Shown here: piece by piece, positions 42,329 to 50,830 of the stretch
Layout: every line of letters starts with the position of its first letter
How positions within the stretch are numbered: position 1 is the stretch's first letter
NCBI GenBank assembly: GCA_949298575.1
Contig: CASFXH010000002.1
Location: 1 to 64,000 of the forward strand
Length of the DNA stretch: 64,000 nucleotides
From: an uncultured Parabacteroides sp.
GTDB lineage: Bacteria > Bacteroidota > Bacteroidia > Bacteroidales > Tannerellaceae
Direction of reading: 5' to 3'
Notes under the pieces: generated by a model
What the model was told of the DNA's origin: nothing
The model's input: the letters and a program-made list of their open reading frames with translations, nothing else
Databases searched by the model: none
Translations under genes and position numbers: made by a program

Positions 42329-44935
42329 TTATTCTTTAATTTCTAAATCTAGGGTTTTCAATTGGCGATCGTCCGATGAACCACCGTAGAGAATCTCATA
42401 ACGGCCGGGGCGGACAATCATGGTTTGCGTCTTGTCGTCGAACGAGTGGAAAGCCTTGTTGGGAAGGGTCAGTTCCATTCGTGCGTTTTTGCCCGCCTCG
42501 ATGTTGATTCGTTTGAAAGCTTTCAGGGCTTTGATGGGGCCTTCCGGATCGTTTGGGTTTTTGAGGTAAATTTGGACGATCTCATCGCCGTCTCGCTGTC
42601 CCGTGTTCGCGATTTCCAAAGAGAGGGTTACCGACTCGTTGGGTTGGATCGTGGTTTTGGACAGCTGGGCGTCGGTGTATTCAAACGTCGTGTAGCTTAA
42701 TCCGAAACCGAAAGGATAGAGGGGCTTTTCAGTCATGAAGCGGTAGGTGCGCCCTTTCATGCTGTAGTCCTCGAAATCGGGGATTTGGGCCGTTGACTTG
42801 TAGAACGTGATAGGCAGCCGGCCGGAAGGATTGTAATCGCCGAAAAGGACATCCGCGACCGCCGTGCCACCTTCTTGCCCGCCATACCAAGCGTTGACAA
42901 TGGCATCTACATGCTCGTTTTCCCAATTCAAGGCCAAGGCGCTACCCGTGCAGACCACAAAAATGACCGGTTTCCCTGTCGCGACCAAGGCTTTGAGCAT
43001 TTCTTTTTGGACTTTAGGCAATTCGATATTGGTCCGGTCGCCTTTGCGGAAACCTTCGACGTTGACCGGCATCTCTTCTCCTTCCAGGCGAGGTGAAATG
43101 CCACCCACGAAGACGATCACGTCCGCCTCGCTCGCCTTTTGGGCCGTAGCGGAATAATCCACCGGCGTACGGACTCCGATGCTGAAATTGAGATCCGCGC
43201 TGCCGATTCGTTGCATGTATTCGATACGGATAGGGTATCGCTCACCTTTCCGGGCCTTAAGGGAATAGGTCTTCGTGGCGCCGTATTCGTTGTTCCAAAC
43301 GTCGACCACTTTCTCGTCGCCGATGTAAAGACGAATGCCGTCATTTCCGGAGAGGGTCATTTCCACTTCACCGTCGAGTGGGGAAGTGAACGTGCCTTCG
43401 AAGCGGGCGGTGAAATTGGTCAAGTTCACGTTGGGCGCGAATTGGGTGTTCCCGCCAGTCGTGTAGCGCAACTCGTGGGCGATGCCTTCATGGACTGGCT
43501 CGCCTTCGAAATTCGTGTTATTATAAAAGGTGGAAGCGAAGCCTTGGCCCGCGGTCGACGAGATGGCGCTCCCAAGGTCGGTCATCACGTAATCGGCCGT
43601 ATGGTTGCAGCCCAGCTCATAGATGATTTCCGCGTTGGGCACTTTCTCCCGGATCCCCTCCAGAATGGTGGTGGTGTGGGTCGGGAAGCCGTTGTAGTTG
43701 GCCCAAAGCATGGTGGAATCCGCCGCGTTGGGGCCAACGACCGCGATTTTTTGGAGGCTCTTATCGAGAGGCAGGGTGTTCTTGTCGTTTTTCAGAAGGA
43801 CGATACTCTTGCGGGCCATGTTGAGCGCTTGTTGGACATGCTCGGGGCTTTCCACGACGCTATAGGGGATTTGGGAGAAAGGCACTCGCTCGTCTGGATC
43901 GAACATCCCGAGCTCGAAACGACTCTTGAAAAGGCGGCGGAGGGAGACATCCAGCTGCGCTTCCGTGATCTTGCCCTCGTGGAGCGCTTGGATGAGCGCC
44001 TCGTAGCTGTTGCCGCATTCCAGGTCGGTCCCGTTCAGGACGGCGTCGGCCGAGGCGGAGGCAGCGTCAGGGTGGGTCTCGTGGCGGGGCGTGTTCGGAT
44101 CGCGCTCCCAGAAGTCATTGATCGCGCCGCAGTCGGAGAGGATGATGTGATCATAACCCCATCCTTCGCGGAGAATGTCGATCAGGAGCTTGTCGCTCGA
44201 GCAGCAAGGTTTGCCCTCGTAGCGGTTGTAGGCGCACATCACTTCTTGTACGTTGGCTTCTTTCACCAAAGCTTCGAAAGCGGGGAGATAGGTCTCGTAG
44301 AGATCGCGGGGCGTTACCGTGACGTCGAACTCGTGGCGGTTCCACTCCGGGCCGCTGTGGACGGCGTAATGCTTGGCGCAGGCGAGGGTCTTGAAATAGT
44401 TCGGGTCGTCGCCTTGCAAGCCTTTGACGACGGCTACGCCCATGCGTTCCGTCAAATAGGGATCTTCGCCGTAGGTTTCCATTCCCCGGCCCCAGCGAGG
44501 GTCGCGGAAAATATTGACGTTGGGCGTCCAGAAGGTCAAGCCCTTGTAGCGGTCGTATTCCTGGTCGTGCTGGTAGCGGTGGTATTTGGCTCGGGCTTCG
44601 TCGCTGACCATCGTGAAGGTTTCGAGGACAGCTTGGTCGTCGAACGTGGCGGCCAGGGCGATGGCTTGCGGGAAGACGGTCGCTTGTCCGGCACGGGCCA
44701 CGCCGTGGAGCGCCTCGTTCCACCAGTCGTAGGGTGGGATGCCCAATCGTTCGATGGCGGGCGTGGCGTTCATCATTTGCCCGACCTTCTCTTCGGGGGT
44801 GAGCAGGGAGAGGAGGTTCTCGATCCTTTCCTCAATGGGCCGATCGGGGTCTTGGAATAAATGCGCCGGCTGGCTGTCGCACGCGGTGAGCGACAGGGCC
44901 GTGAGCGCGGCCATGGTGATTTGTCGTGTTTTCAT
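42329..44935 (-). CDS. Glycoside hydrolase family 3 with PA14 insert (beta-glucosidase/xylosidase)
   Basis: An 868-residue lipoprotein: the signal peptide ends in the lipobox LTAC (Cys19). The GH3 N-terminal barrel has RDPRWGRGMETYGEDP, CAKHYAVHSGPEWNRH and the nucleophile Asp268 in HIILSDCGAIND. A PA14 domain (about 480-590: GTFTSPLDGEVEMTLSGNDG) interrupts the second GH3 domain. GH3-C (LYPFGFGLSYTTFEY) and a fibronectin-III-like end follow. Members of this shape include exo-beta-xylosidases and beta-glucosidases. First gene of the minus-strand operon with HAD, OPT and SpoIID genes. Confidence 0.9.
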   Translation of the reverse strand: MKTRQITMAALTALSLTACDSQPAHLFQDPDRPIEERIENLLSLLTPEEKVGQMMNATPAIERLGIPPYDWWNEALHGVARAGQATVFPQAIALAATFDDQAVLETFTMVSDEARAKYHRYQHDQEYDRYKGLTFWTPNVNIFRDPRWGRGMETYGEDPYLTERMGVAVVKGLQGDDPNYFKTLACAKHYAVHSGPEWNRHEFDVTVTPRDLYETYLPAFEALVKEANVQEVMCAYNRYEGKPCCSSDKLLIDILREGWGYDHIILSDCGAINDFWERDPNTPRHETHPDAASASADAVLNGTDLECGNSYEALIQALHEGKITEAQLDVSLRRLFKSRFELGMFDPDERVPFSQIPYSVVESPEHVQQALNMARKSIVLLKNDKNTLPLDKSLQKIAVVGPNAADSTMLWANYNGFPTHTTTILEGIREKVPNAEIIYELGCNHTADYVMTDLGSAISSTAGQGFASTFYNNTNFEGEPVHEGIAHELRYTTGGNTQFAPNVNLTNFTARFEGTFTSPLDGEVEMTLSGNDGIRLYIGDEKVVDVWNNEYGATKTYSLKARKGERYPIRIEYMQRIGSADLNFSIGVRTPVDYSATAQKASEADVIVFVGGISPRLEGEEMPVNVEGFRKGDRTNIELPKVQKEMLKALVATGKPVIFVVCTGSALALNWENEHVDAIVNAWYGGQEGGTAVADVLFGDYNPSGRLPITFYKSTAQIPDFEDYSMKGRTYRFMTEKPLYPFGFGLSYTTFEYTDAQLSKTTIQPNESVTLSLEIANTGQRDGDEIVQIYLKNPNDPEGPIKALKAFKRINIEAGKNARMELTLPNKAFHSFDDKTQTMIVRPGRYEILYGGSSDDRQLKTLDLEIKE

Positions 44936-45031
44936 TCCTATCTTTGTTGATGTTTTCTCGTTTAAAATAATTGCGAAGGTAATCTTTTGTGGGATTTTCG
45001 CAAAAGAGATGGGCCGATATTCGCGTGGACC

Positions 45032-45066
45032 GTGCGGGAACGCACGAAAAATGTGCGAGCTCGCAC
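45032..45066 (+). promoter_or_regulatory. Tandem GTGCG-N4-CGCAC operator dyads
   Basis: Two 14-base dyads: GTGCGGGAACGCAC (45032-45045) and the perfect palindrome GTGCGAGCTCGCAC (45053-45066), centres 21 bases apart, two helical turns. The outer sequences also pair (GACCGTGCG with CGCACGGTC). They lie 55-90 bases upstream of the sigma-54-like promoter at 45121, the usual place for enhancer-binding activator sites. Confidence 0.65.
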
Positions 45067-45120
45067 GGTCGCCAAGAAGGACGTTTTTCGCAAATCGTTA
45101 AGGAAAAGGCGTTTGGCTGA

Positions 45121-45136
45121 TTGGCATGATCTTTGC
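45121..45136 (+). promoter_or_regulatory. Sigma-54-type promoter of the ABC transporter operon
   Basis: TTGGCATGATCTTTGC fits the RpoN pattern YTGGCACG-N4-TTGC with the GG and GC doublets 12 bases apart. Transcription would start near 45148, about 23 bases before the ATP-binding protein's ATG. It needs an NtrC-type activator, probably at the dyads 45032-45066. Confidence 0.65.
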
Positions 45137-45170
45137 GATTTGTTGAGCGATAAAAAATATTTTGGATGAT

Positions 45171-45851
45171 ATGATTAAGACAGAGAATTTACAGAAAGTC
45201 TTCCGCACGGACGAGGTGGAGACTTGGGCGCTGAGCGACGTGAGTATTGAGGTGAAGAAAGGCGAGTTCGTGGCGATCATGGGCCCGTCGGGGTGCGGAA
45301 AATCGACCTTGCTGAACATCTTGGGGCTGCTCGACAGTCCGACGGGCGGGCGCTATCGCTTGGATGGCGTCGACGTCTCGGATTTCGCGGAGGCGAAGCG
45401 CACGGACTTGCGACGGGGGACGATCGGTTTCGTTTTCCAGAGTTTTAACTTGATCGACGAGCTGACGGTGCGCGAGAACATCGAGCTCCCGCTGCTCTAC
45501 CAAGGGGTCGCTCCTCAGGAACGGGCCAGCCGCGTCGACGAGGTGATGCGGCGGATGAACATCAGCCACCGGGCGAAGCATTTCCCCCGCCAGCTCTCCG
45601 GCGGACAGCAGCAACGCGTGGCCATCGCCCGGGCCGTCGTCGACAATCCCAAGCTGGTCCTGGCCGACGAGCCGACCGGTAATCTCGACTCGAAGAACGG
45701 GCAGGAAGTGATGACGCTCCTCACCGAGTTGAACCAGGCGGGGACGACCGTCGTCATGGTGACACACTCCGCCCACGACGCCCGTTTCGCCAACCGGATC
45801 ATTCATCTTTTCGACGGCCGGATCGTCTCGGCGGGTGAGGAGGAACTTTAA
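45171..45851 (+). CDS. ABC transporter ATP-binding protein (MacB/LolD-like)
   Basis: A 226-residue ATPase from the ATG at 45171; the in-frame TTG nine bases earlier is not preferred. Walker A is GPSGCGKST (38-46), Q-loop FVFQSFNLID, signature LSGGQQQR (142-149), Walker B LVLADEP (162-168) and the H-loop MVTHSAHDARFA. It belongs to the LolD/MacB/FtsE class that pairs with FtsX-like permeases and usually exports rather than imports. The permease gene follows 14 bases later. Confidence 0.92.
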   Translation: MIKTENLQKVFRTDEVETWALSDVSIEVKKGEFVAIMGPSGCGKSTLLNILGLLDSPTGGRYRLDGVDVSDFAEAKRTDLRRGTIGFVFQSFNLIDELTVRENIELPLLYQGVAPQERASRVDEVMRRMNISHRAKHFPRQLSGGQQQRVAIARAVVDNPKLVLADEPTGNLDSKNGQEVMTLLTELNQAGTTVVMVTHSAHDARFANRIIHLFDGRIVSAGEEEL

Positions 45852-45865
45852 AAAAATGATGGCGC

Positions 45866-48265
45866 ATGAAAAATCGATTACCCTCGCGATCCAGGATCAT
45901 TTCCTACGTGAGACTTTATTTCCGGCTACTTTTCAAGTATAAGACTCGCTCGTTCGTCGGGCTGGTCGGGTTGGCGTTCGGATTGGCTTGCTTGGTGCCG
46001 GCGCTTTACTGGTTGCGTTATGAGACGACCTACGACTCGTTTTATCCTGGGGCCGATCGCCTTTACCGGGTCTATACGTTCAATCGGCAGGCGGGGCAGG
46101 CGAACGAGTTGGTCTCCGGAATCCTCGACCGGAAGCTGCGCGAACGTTTCCCCGCGATGGCCCAGACGACGGTCTTCTTTACGGAGCCGATCGATTACCG
46201 GGCGGAAGGGGCGGCCTCGACCACGCGCCTCCGCACCTTGTTTACCGACAGCACGTTTTGGCAAGTTTTCCCGCAAACGGTTGTCGCGGGAGAGACGTGG
46301 CGCCCCCTTGAGGTCACGAATCGCCTGGTGTTGACCGAAAGCGTCGCCCGGCGTCTTTTCGGGAGCGCGGAGGAGGCCGTGGGGAAAACGTTGAAAAGCT
46401 TGGGCGTCACTTCTTATGACCCGCCCTACGTCGTCGCGGCCGTGGTGAAAGACCCGCCTTTGGACACCAATCTGCCGTTCGACGCGTTGCTCTCTCATGA
46501 CCAGATTATCCAGCAAAAAACCTTCGAGGACGCGAGTGGCCGGATGCTCTGGGCCGCCGCCACGTTGCGGATGTATGTCAAGCTCCCGTCGGGGACGGAT
46601 GCCGGGGCGTTGGGCGAGACGCTGGGCCATTACCCCGCCGACGAGTTGGGCGCTCCCGACGTGGAAGTCCGCTTGATGCCCATCGCCGACGTGCGCTATC
46701 GGCTGGAGGGCGAGGCGCCTTTCACGCTGGGTTTCATCCAGCTCCTCGTCGTGGCGGGCGGGCTGCTGATGGCGTGCTCGTTGTTCAATTACTTGAGCCT
46801 TCATTATGGGCTTTTGCGGCAGCGGCTGCGCGAGTTCCGGTTGCGGGTGGCCAATGGGGCTTCGGGCAAGCAATTGTTCGGGCAGATGCTGTGCGAGCTG
46901 ACGTGCGCGGGGCTGATCAGTTTGCTCCTGGCGGCCTGCCTTATGGCCGACGCGAGCCTTTTCGAGGCACGGTTGGCCGGCTTCGAGGTGGCGCGGGGGC
47001 GGCTGTTCGCGCTGTTCGCCCTCTGCGGGGCCGGCGTGTTGGGGATAGTTTGGCTGGTGGGCGGCGTCCTTTGCTGGCGGCTGAGCCGCGAGGCTTTGGC
47101 GGCCCAGCCGGCGGTGGGGCCGAGGGGAAGGTTCCTCACGCGGGTGGCGGTCGTCTCGCAGCTGGCCGTCAGCTTGGTGTTCCTGGTGGCGATCGGCGTG
47201 GTGGCGCTCCAGACGCGCTTCGCCAGCCAGAAGGATTTGGGCTTCGAGGCGGAGGGCGTCGTGGCGCTCACGGGGCTTTATCCGTATTTGGAGCCGTCCG
47301 TCGGCGAGGCCTTGCGGGCCGAGCTGGCTTCCATCCCGCAAATCCAGGCGATGACCGACACGTATTTCACCCCTAAACAAAGCGTGGCCCCCTCCGACTT
47401 GCGGACCGAGATCGCGTGGACGGGCCAGCCGGCCGACCAGAAAACGGCCTTCCAAGTCGTCACGGCCGACACCGCTTTCGCCTCCACTTTCCGCCCCCGC
47501 CTCTTGGCCGGCGAATGGCTCCGCGACGGGTCGGGGCGCGAGGTCGTGCTCAACGAGGAGGCCGCGCGCGTCATGGGCTTGGATGAGCCGGTGGGCGCCG
47601 TCGTCCGCCTCGACTATTTGCCCGAAAAGCCCGAATGTCGCGTCGTGGGGGTCGTGGAAGACATGCATTTGCTCTCGTTCCGCAGCCGGATCTACCCGAC
47701 GCTTTTCATTTCCTCGCCCTACCCGTCGAACACGTGGTACCTGCGCGTCGCGCCGGGGCAGGAGGGGGAAGTGGCCCGCCGCCTGGGCGAGTCGTTGCCG
47801 CGAATCGACCCGACTTTCGCCGAGATCCAGCCCACGCCGCTCCGGACGCTCTACGACCGCATGAACCACTCCGAGGAGGTGGGCCTGCGGATCTTCTCCG
47901 TCCTGGCGGGCGTCAGCCTGTTGGTCTCGTTGTTCGGGGTTTACGCGGTGGCCTCGGCCTCGACCCGCCGGCGGCGCAAGGAGATCGCCATCCGCAAGGT
48001 GTTCGGGGCGACGGCGGGGAGCGTCGTCGGCCGGTGCCTCCGCGAGTTCGTGGGGCTGGCGCTGGTGGCCGGGGTTTTCGCCCTGCCGTTGGGCTACGCG
48101 GCGATGAGCCGTTGGCTGGAGGGCTACGCCTACCGGACGGCCATTCCCTGGTGGCTCCTGGCGGGCGTGCTGCTGGCGGTCGTCGCGCTGGTCGTCCTGA
48201 CTGTCTGGAGGCAAGTTTGGGCCGCCGCCAATGCCGATCCGGCTGAAGTGATTAAAAATGAATGA
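45866..48265 (+). CDS. FtsX/MacB-type ABC transporter permease
   Basis: A 799-residue permease. The first helix is near residues 33-52 (FVGLVGLAFGLACLVPALYW), followed by a large periplasmic MacB_PCD-like domain with TNRLVLTESVARRLFG. A central group of helices (about 290-460), a second periplasmic domain (REVVLNEEAARVMGLDEPVG) and three C-terminal helices starting near SLLVSLFGVYAVASASTRRR follow; RKEIAIRKVFGA is the typical FtsX-fold coupling sequence. In Bacteroidota such permeases are often tied to envelope stress or antimicrobial-peptide responses. Very GC-rich. The 42-bp array begins at its stop codon. Confidence 0.88.
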   Translation: MKNRLPSRSRIISYVRLYFRLLFKYKTRSFVGLVGLAFGLACLVPALYWLRYETTYDSFYPGADRLYRVYTFNRQAGQANELVSGILDRKLRERFPAMAQTTVFFTEPIDYRAEGAASTTRLRTLFTDSTFWQVFPQTVVAGETWRPLEVTNRLVLTESVARRLFGSAEEAVGKTLKSLGVTSYDPPYVVAAVVKDPPLDTNLPFDALLSHDQIIQQKTFEDASGRMLWAAATLRMYVKLPSGTDAGALGETLGHYPADELGAPDVEVRLMPIADVRYRLEGEAPFTLGFIQLLVVAGGLLMACSLFNYLSLHYGLLRQRLREFRLRVANGASGKQLFGQMLCELTCAGLISLLLAACLMADASLFEARLAGFEVARGRLFALFALCGAGVLGIVWLVGGVLCWRLSREALAAQPAVGPRGRFLTRVAVVSQLAVSLVFLVAIGVVALQTRFASQKDLGFEAEGVVALTGLYPYLEPSVGEALRAELASIPQIQAMTDTYFTPKQSVAPSDLRTEIAWTGQPADQKTAFQVVTADTAFASTFRPRLLAGEWLRDGSGREVVLNEEAARVMGLDEPVGAVVRLDYLPEKPECRVVGVVEDMHLLSFRSRIYPTLFISSPYPSNTWYLRVAPGQEGEVARRLGESLPRIDPTFAEIQPTPLRTLYDRMNHSEEVGLRIFSVLAGVSLLVSLFGVYAVASASTRRRRKEIAIRKVFGATAGSVVGRCLREFVGLALVAGVFALPLGYAAMSRWLEGYAYRTAIPWWLLAGVLLAVVALVVLTVWRQVWAAANADPAEVIKNE

Positions 48266-48618
48266 GAAAAAGATCTTTTTCTAGCCGGGCAAGTGGTTTG
48301 TCAGGCAGAAAAAGATCTTTTTCTAGCCGGGCAAGTGGTTTGTCGGGCAGAAAAAGATCTTTTTCTAGCCGGCCAAGTGGTTTGTCGGGCAGAAAAAGAT
48401 CTTTTTCTAGCCGGGCAAGTGGTTTGTCGGGCAGAAAAAGATCTTTTTCTAGCTGGGCAAGTGGTTTGTCGGGCAGAAAAAGATCTTTTTCTAGCTGGCC
48501 AAGTAGTTTGTCGGTTAGAAAAAGATCTTTTTCTAGCTGGCCAAGTAGTTTTTTTGGTAGAAAAAGATCTTTTTCTAGCTGGCCAAGTAGTTTTTTTGGT
48601 GGAAAAAGATCTTTTTCT
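48265..48618. repeat. 42-bp tandem array of nine AGAAAAAGATCTTTTTCT palindromes
   Basis: The 18-base perfect palindrome starts at 48265, 48307, 48349, 48391, 48433, 48475, 48517, 48559 and 48601 (the last with its first A changed to G). The 24-base spacers begin AGCCGGGCAAGTGGTTTGTC at the left and drift to a CTGGCCAAGTAGTTTTTTT form at the right. It occupies the 387-base gap between convergent genes, starting at the permease stop codon. The period is divisible by three, so both strands stay open, but no start or signal suggests translation. Confidence 0.9.
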
Positions 48619-48652
48619 AGCCCCCGAAAAAGCTCGGAGGCTTGAGGATAAG

Positions 48653-49603
48653 CTAGACTTGGTTGATAATCTCCCCGCTCAAGAAGCCCTGGATGTTCGC
48701 GACGGCGATCCGCATGAGGCGTTGGCGGGCCTCGAGTGTCGCCCAGGCGATGTGGGGCGTGAGGGTGCAGCGGGGGGCGGTGAGCAACGGGTTGTCGGCC
48801 CGCGGGGGCTCGTCGGAGAGGACGTCGACCCCGGCCCCGGCGAGGCGTCCGGCGCGGAGGGCGTCGGCCAAGGCCCGCTCGTCGACCAACGGCCCACGGC
48901 CCGTGTTGATCAGGATCGCCGAGGGCTTCATCAGGGCGAGGGTCTGGGCGTTGACGAGGTGGGCCGTCTCCGTCGTCAGCGGGCAATGGAGGGTCAGGAC
49001 GTCGCTCTCGCGAAAGAGGCTTTCCTTGTCGATCGGCCGGATGCCGTCGGGCAGCTCATGGGCGCTTTTCGAGGTGAGGGCGATGACTTTCATCCCGAAA
49101 GCGAGGGCCACGCGTGCCACGGCCATCCCGATATGCCCCAGCCCGACGATGCCCATCGTTTTCCCCGCCAACTCGAGGAGCGGCGTGTCGAAATATGAGA
49201 AGTCCGCGGCGCTGGCCCAGGCGCCCGCCCGGTTGGCGCTCGTGTAGTGCTCCACGCGGTTCGTATGGGCCAAGATATGCGCGAAAACCATCTGTACGAC
49301 CGAGTCGGTGCTGTAGGCGGGGATGTTGGTGACGATGACGCCCCGCTGGCGTGCCGCCTCGAGGTCGATGACGTTGTAGCCCGTCGCCAGCACCCCGATG
49401 TAGCGTAGGTTGGGGAGCTTGTCGATGAGCTCTCTCGTGATTTTCACTTTGTTGGTCAAGATGATTTCCGCGTCGTCCGCCCGCTCGATCACGTCCGCGG
49501 GCGCGGTCCGCTCATAAATCCGGCATTCCCCTATTTCCCGCAGGGCATCCCACGAGAGGTCGCCCGGGTTGAGGGTGTAGCCATCCAATACGACTATCTT
49601 CAT
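48653..49603 (-). CDS. D-2-hydroxyacid dehydrogenase (glycerate dehydrogenase-like)
   Basis: A 316-residue NAD-dependent enzyme. The substrate domain carries LRYIGVLATGYNVID. The nucleotide domain has MGIVGLGHIGMAVARVALAF, the catalytic Arg in ILINTGRGPLVDE, a Glu in GVDVLSDEPPRADNP and the catalytic His in LTPHIAWAT. This pattern is that of hydroxypyruvate/glycerate dehydrogenases. It reduces 2-keto acids to D-2-hydroxy acids or the reverse; exact substrate uncertain. Preceded by the tRNA pair on the same strand, with a terminator in between. Confidence 0.87.
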   Translation of the reverse strand: MKIVVLDGYTLNPGDLSWDALREIGECRIYERTAPADVIERADDAEIILTNKVKITRELIDKLPNLRYIGVLATGYNVIDLEAARQRGVIVTNIPAYSTDSVVQMVFAHILAHTNRVEHYTSANRAGAWASAADFSYFDTPLLELAGKTMGIVGLGHIGMAVARVALAFGMKVIALTSKSAHELPDGIRPIDKESLFRESDVLTLHCPLTTETAHLVNAQTLALMKPSAILINTGRGPLVDERALADALRAGRLAGAGVDVLSDEPPRADNPLLTAPRCTLTPHIAWATLEARQRLMRIAVANIQGFLSGEIINQV

Positions 49604-49640
49604 TGCTTTCCTATTTATAGAATTTGGTAAATGTTTATCC

Positions 49641-49678
49641 TAAAAAAATGAAGCCAGGAATCTTCCCAGACTCCTGGC
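49641..49678 (-). terminator. Terminator downstream of the tRNA-Arg pair
   Basis: On the minus strand GCCAGGA pairs with TCCTGGC (49672-49678 and 49653-49659), followed by TTCATTTTTTTA. It ends the tRNA transcript just before the dehydrogenase gene. Confidence 0.75.
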
Positions 49679-49683
49679 CTCCG

Positions 49684-49757
49684 TGACTCGCATAGGATTC
49701 AAACCTATAACCTTCTGATCCGTAGTCAGATGCTCTATTCAGTTGAGCTAGCGAGCC
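49684..49757 (-). tRNA. tRNA-Arg (ACG), copy 1
   Basis: A 74-base cloverleaf on the minus strand: acceptor GGCTCGC with GCGAGTC plus discriminator A; D-arm GCTC...GAGC; anticodon arm TCTGA-CTACGGA-TCAGA giving anticodon ACG (read as ICG for CGU/CGC/CGA); T-arm ATAGG-TTTGAAT-CCTAT. CCA is not encoded. Identical to copy 2. Confidence 0.93.
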
Positions 49758-49786
49758 TTGAAATAAAAATCTTTAGCCACAAATAG

Positions 49787-49860
49787 TGACTCGCATAGGA
49801 TTCAAACCTATAACCTTCTGATCCGTAGTCAGATGCTCTATTCAGTTGAGCTAGCGAGCC
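49787..49860 (-). tRNA. tRNA-Arg (ACG), copy 2
   Basis: Identical in all 74 bases to the copy at 49684-49757 and 29 bases upstream of it in the direction of transcription. CCA not encoded. The two form a small tandem, probably one transcript ending at 49641. Apart from these tRNAs and the terminator, the 49604-50068 gap shows only the promoter of the next gene. Confidence 0.93.
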
Positions 49861-50014
49861 ATTTTCTTTCTCGAATGCGGGTGCAAAGATAGAGGCTCAT
49901 TTTGGAACCACCAAATATTTTCGCGTTTTTTTTCGAGAGGCGAATGTCGGGGGGCTTGAAGGGGCTCGGCGCGAATCCTTTGGCCGCACGCATGGTATTA
50001 TCCGGGAAAAGGCG

Positions 50015-50022
50015 TACCTTCG
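50015..50022 (+). promoter_or_regulatory. -7 element before the 253-residue gene
   Basis: TACCTTCG, a one-mismatch TAnnTTTG box, 46 bases before the start of the gene at 50069. Confidence 0.4.
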
Positions 50023-50068
50023 CGCCATTCTTTTATGTAGGAATGGCGTATAAAAAGGAGGATTCGCT

Positions 50069-50830
50069 ATGAAGAAAGATGGAGAAGATTTGTTTGAGAA
50101 GTTCAAGGACTCGTTCAGCAAGATGAATGGGCATTTCCACATATTGGAGCAACGGGTGCCAGTCGAGGCGCAGGTGGCTTATTTCAAGTATTCGGAATGG
50201 CTTCGTCGGAATAAGCGGATCTCGTATCCGGTCAGTGACGAGACGTGTGAGGCTTGGTACGAGGAGTTGCTGACGGTCGAGGGCGTGCGGGAGAAGCGCC
50301 GTTTGCTTTCGTCATTGGCCAGCTCACGTTCCGTTCGGGCTTACCGCTTGCTGGAAGCCTACGCGAAAGCCCCCGATCCGGCGGTCGCGAACTGGGCCTA
50401 TATGGCGGTGATGGAAGCCCGGATCATGTTGGAGTCCGAACTCTCGGAGGAGAAGCAGATTTTCATCTCCACGGGCTTGGGCGGTCGCGACGGGAAACTG
50501 CGTTTCTGCGTCTTGTTGGTCGCTCGCGCCAAAGAGGGATTCCAGGATTACCAGAAGAAGACGGTCGAGCGCGAGGCGGCCTACTCCTTGCCCTTGCTGG
50601 GTTGCGAGATCGAGGAACTCTACGTGGCCGACCGCTACGTGAAGCTGTTTCTCCTGATTCCTGTCGGGGCGGACATCAAGGGCATCTTGGACCGGGTCGT
50701 GAACGAGTGCAACCAATACGGCGACTTCCTTTCGAACGCCTATACCGTAACCAACGTAAAGGAATTGACAGACGAGGAAATCGAAGCGATGGTAGAGAAA
50801 GCGTATGAAGATAGTGGAACAAGCAATTAA
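50069..50830 (+). CDS. Conserved hypothetical protein, unknown
   Basis: A 253-residue soluble, charged protein. Residues 30-110 are helix-rich and resemble short HEAT-like pairs (EKRRLLSSLASSRSVRAYRL, PAVANWAYMAVMEARIMLES). The second half is alpha/beta, with FISTGLGGRDGKLRFCVLLV, LLGCEIEELYVADRYVKLFL and a C-terminal acidic helix. I do not recognise a family. It starts an operon with gtrA and the GT2 gene and overlaps gtrA by 26 bases, so it may assist that lipid-glycosylation system, though it could simply be cotranscribed. Confidence 0.65.
   Translation: MKKDGEDLFEKFKDSFSKMNGHFHILEQRVPVEAQVAYFKYSEWLRRNKRISYPVSDETCEAWYEELLTVEGVREKRRLLSSLASSRSVRAYRLLEAYAKAPDPAVANWAYMAVMEARIMLESELSEEKQIFISTGLGGRDGKLRFCVLLVARAKEGFQDYQKKTVEREAAYSLPLLGCEIEELYVADRYVKLFLLIPVGADIKGILDRVVNECNQYGDFLSNAYTVTNVKELTDEEIEAMVEKAYEDSGTSN

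Noticed and set aside
43139-44860. 573-codon open frame on the plus strand
   Set aside because: Antisense to the GH3 gene, which has clear catalytic motifs and a lipoprotein signal.
45926-48214. 762-codon open frame on the minus strand
   Set aside because: It is an antisense shadow of the FtsX-type permease; its Arg/Gln/Pro-rich translation has no recognisable domain.
48265-48618. CRISPR array
   Set aside because: Spacer parts are nearly identical between units and the repeat is a perfect palindrome; no cas genes are nearby.
48252-48986. Minus-strand frame encoding 14-residue EKDLFLPDKPLA repeats
   Set aside because: Its first half is an out-of-frame shadow of the dehydrogenase gene and no start lies near the repeats. 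The openness follows from the 42-base period.
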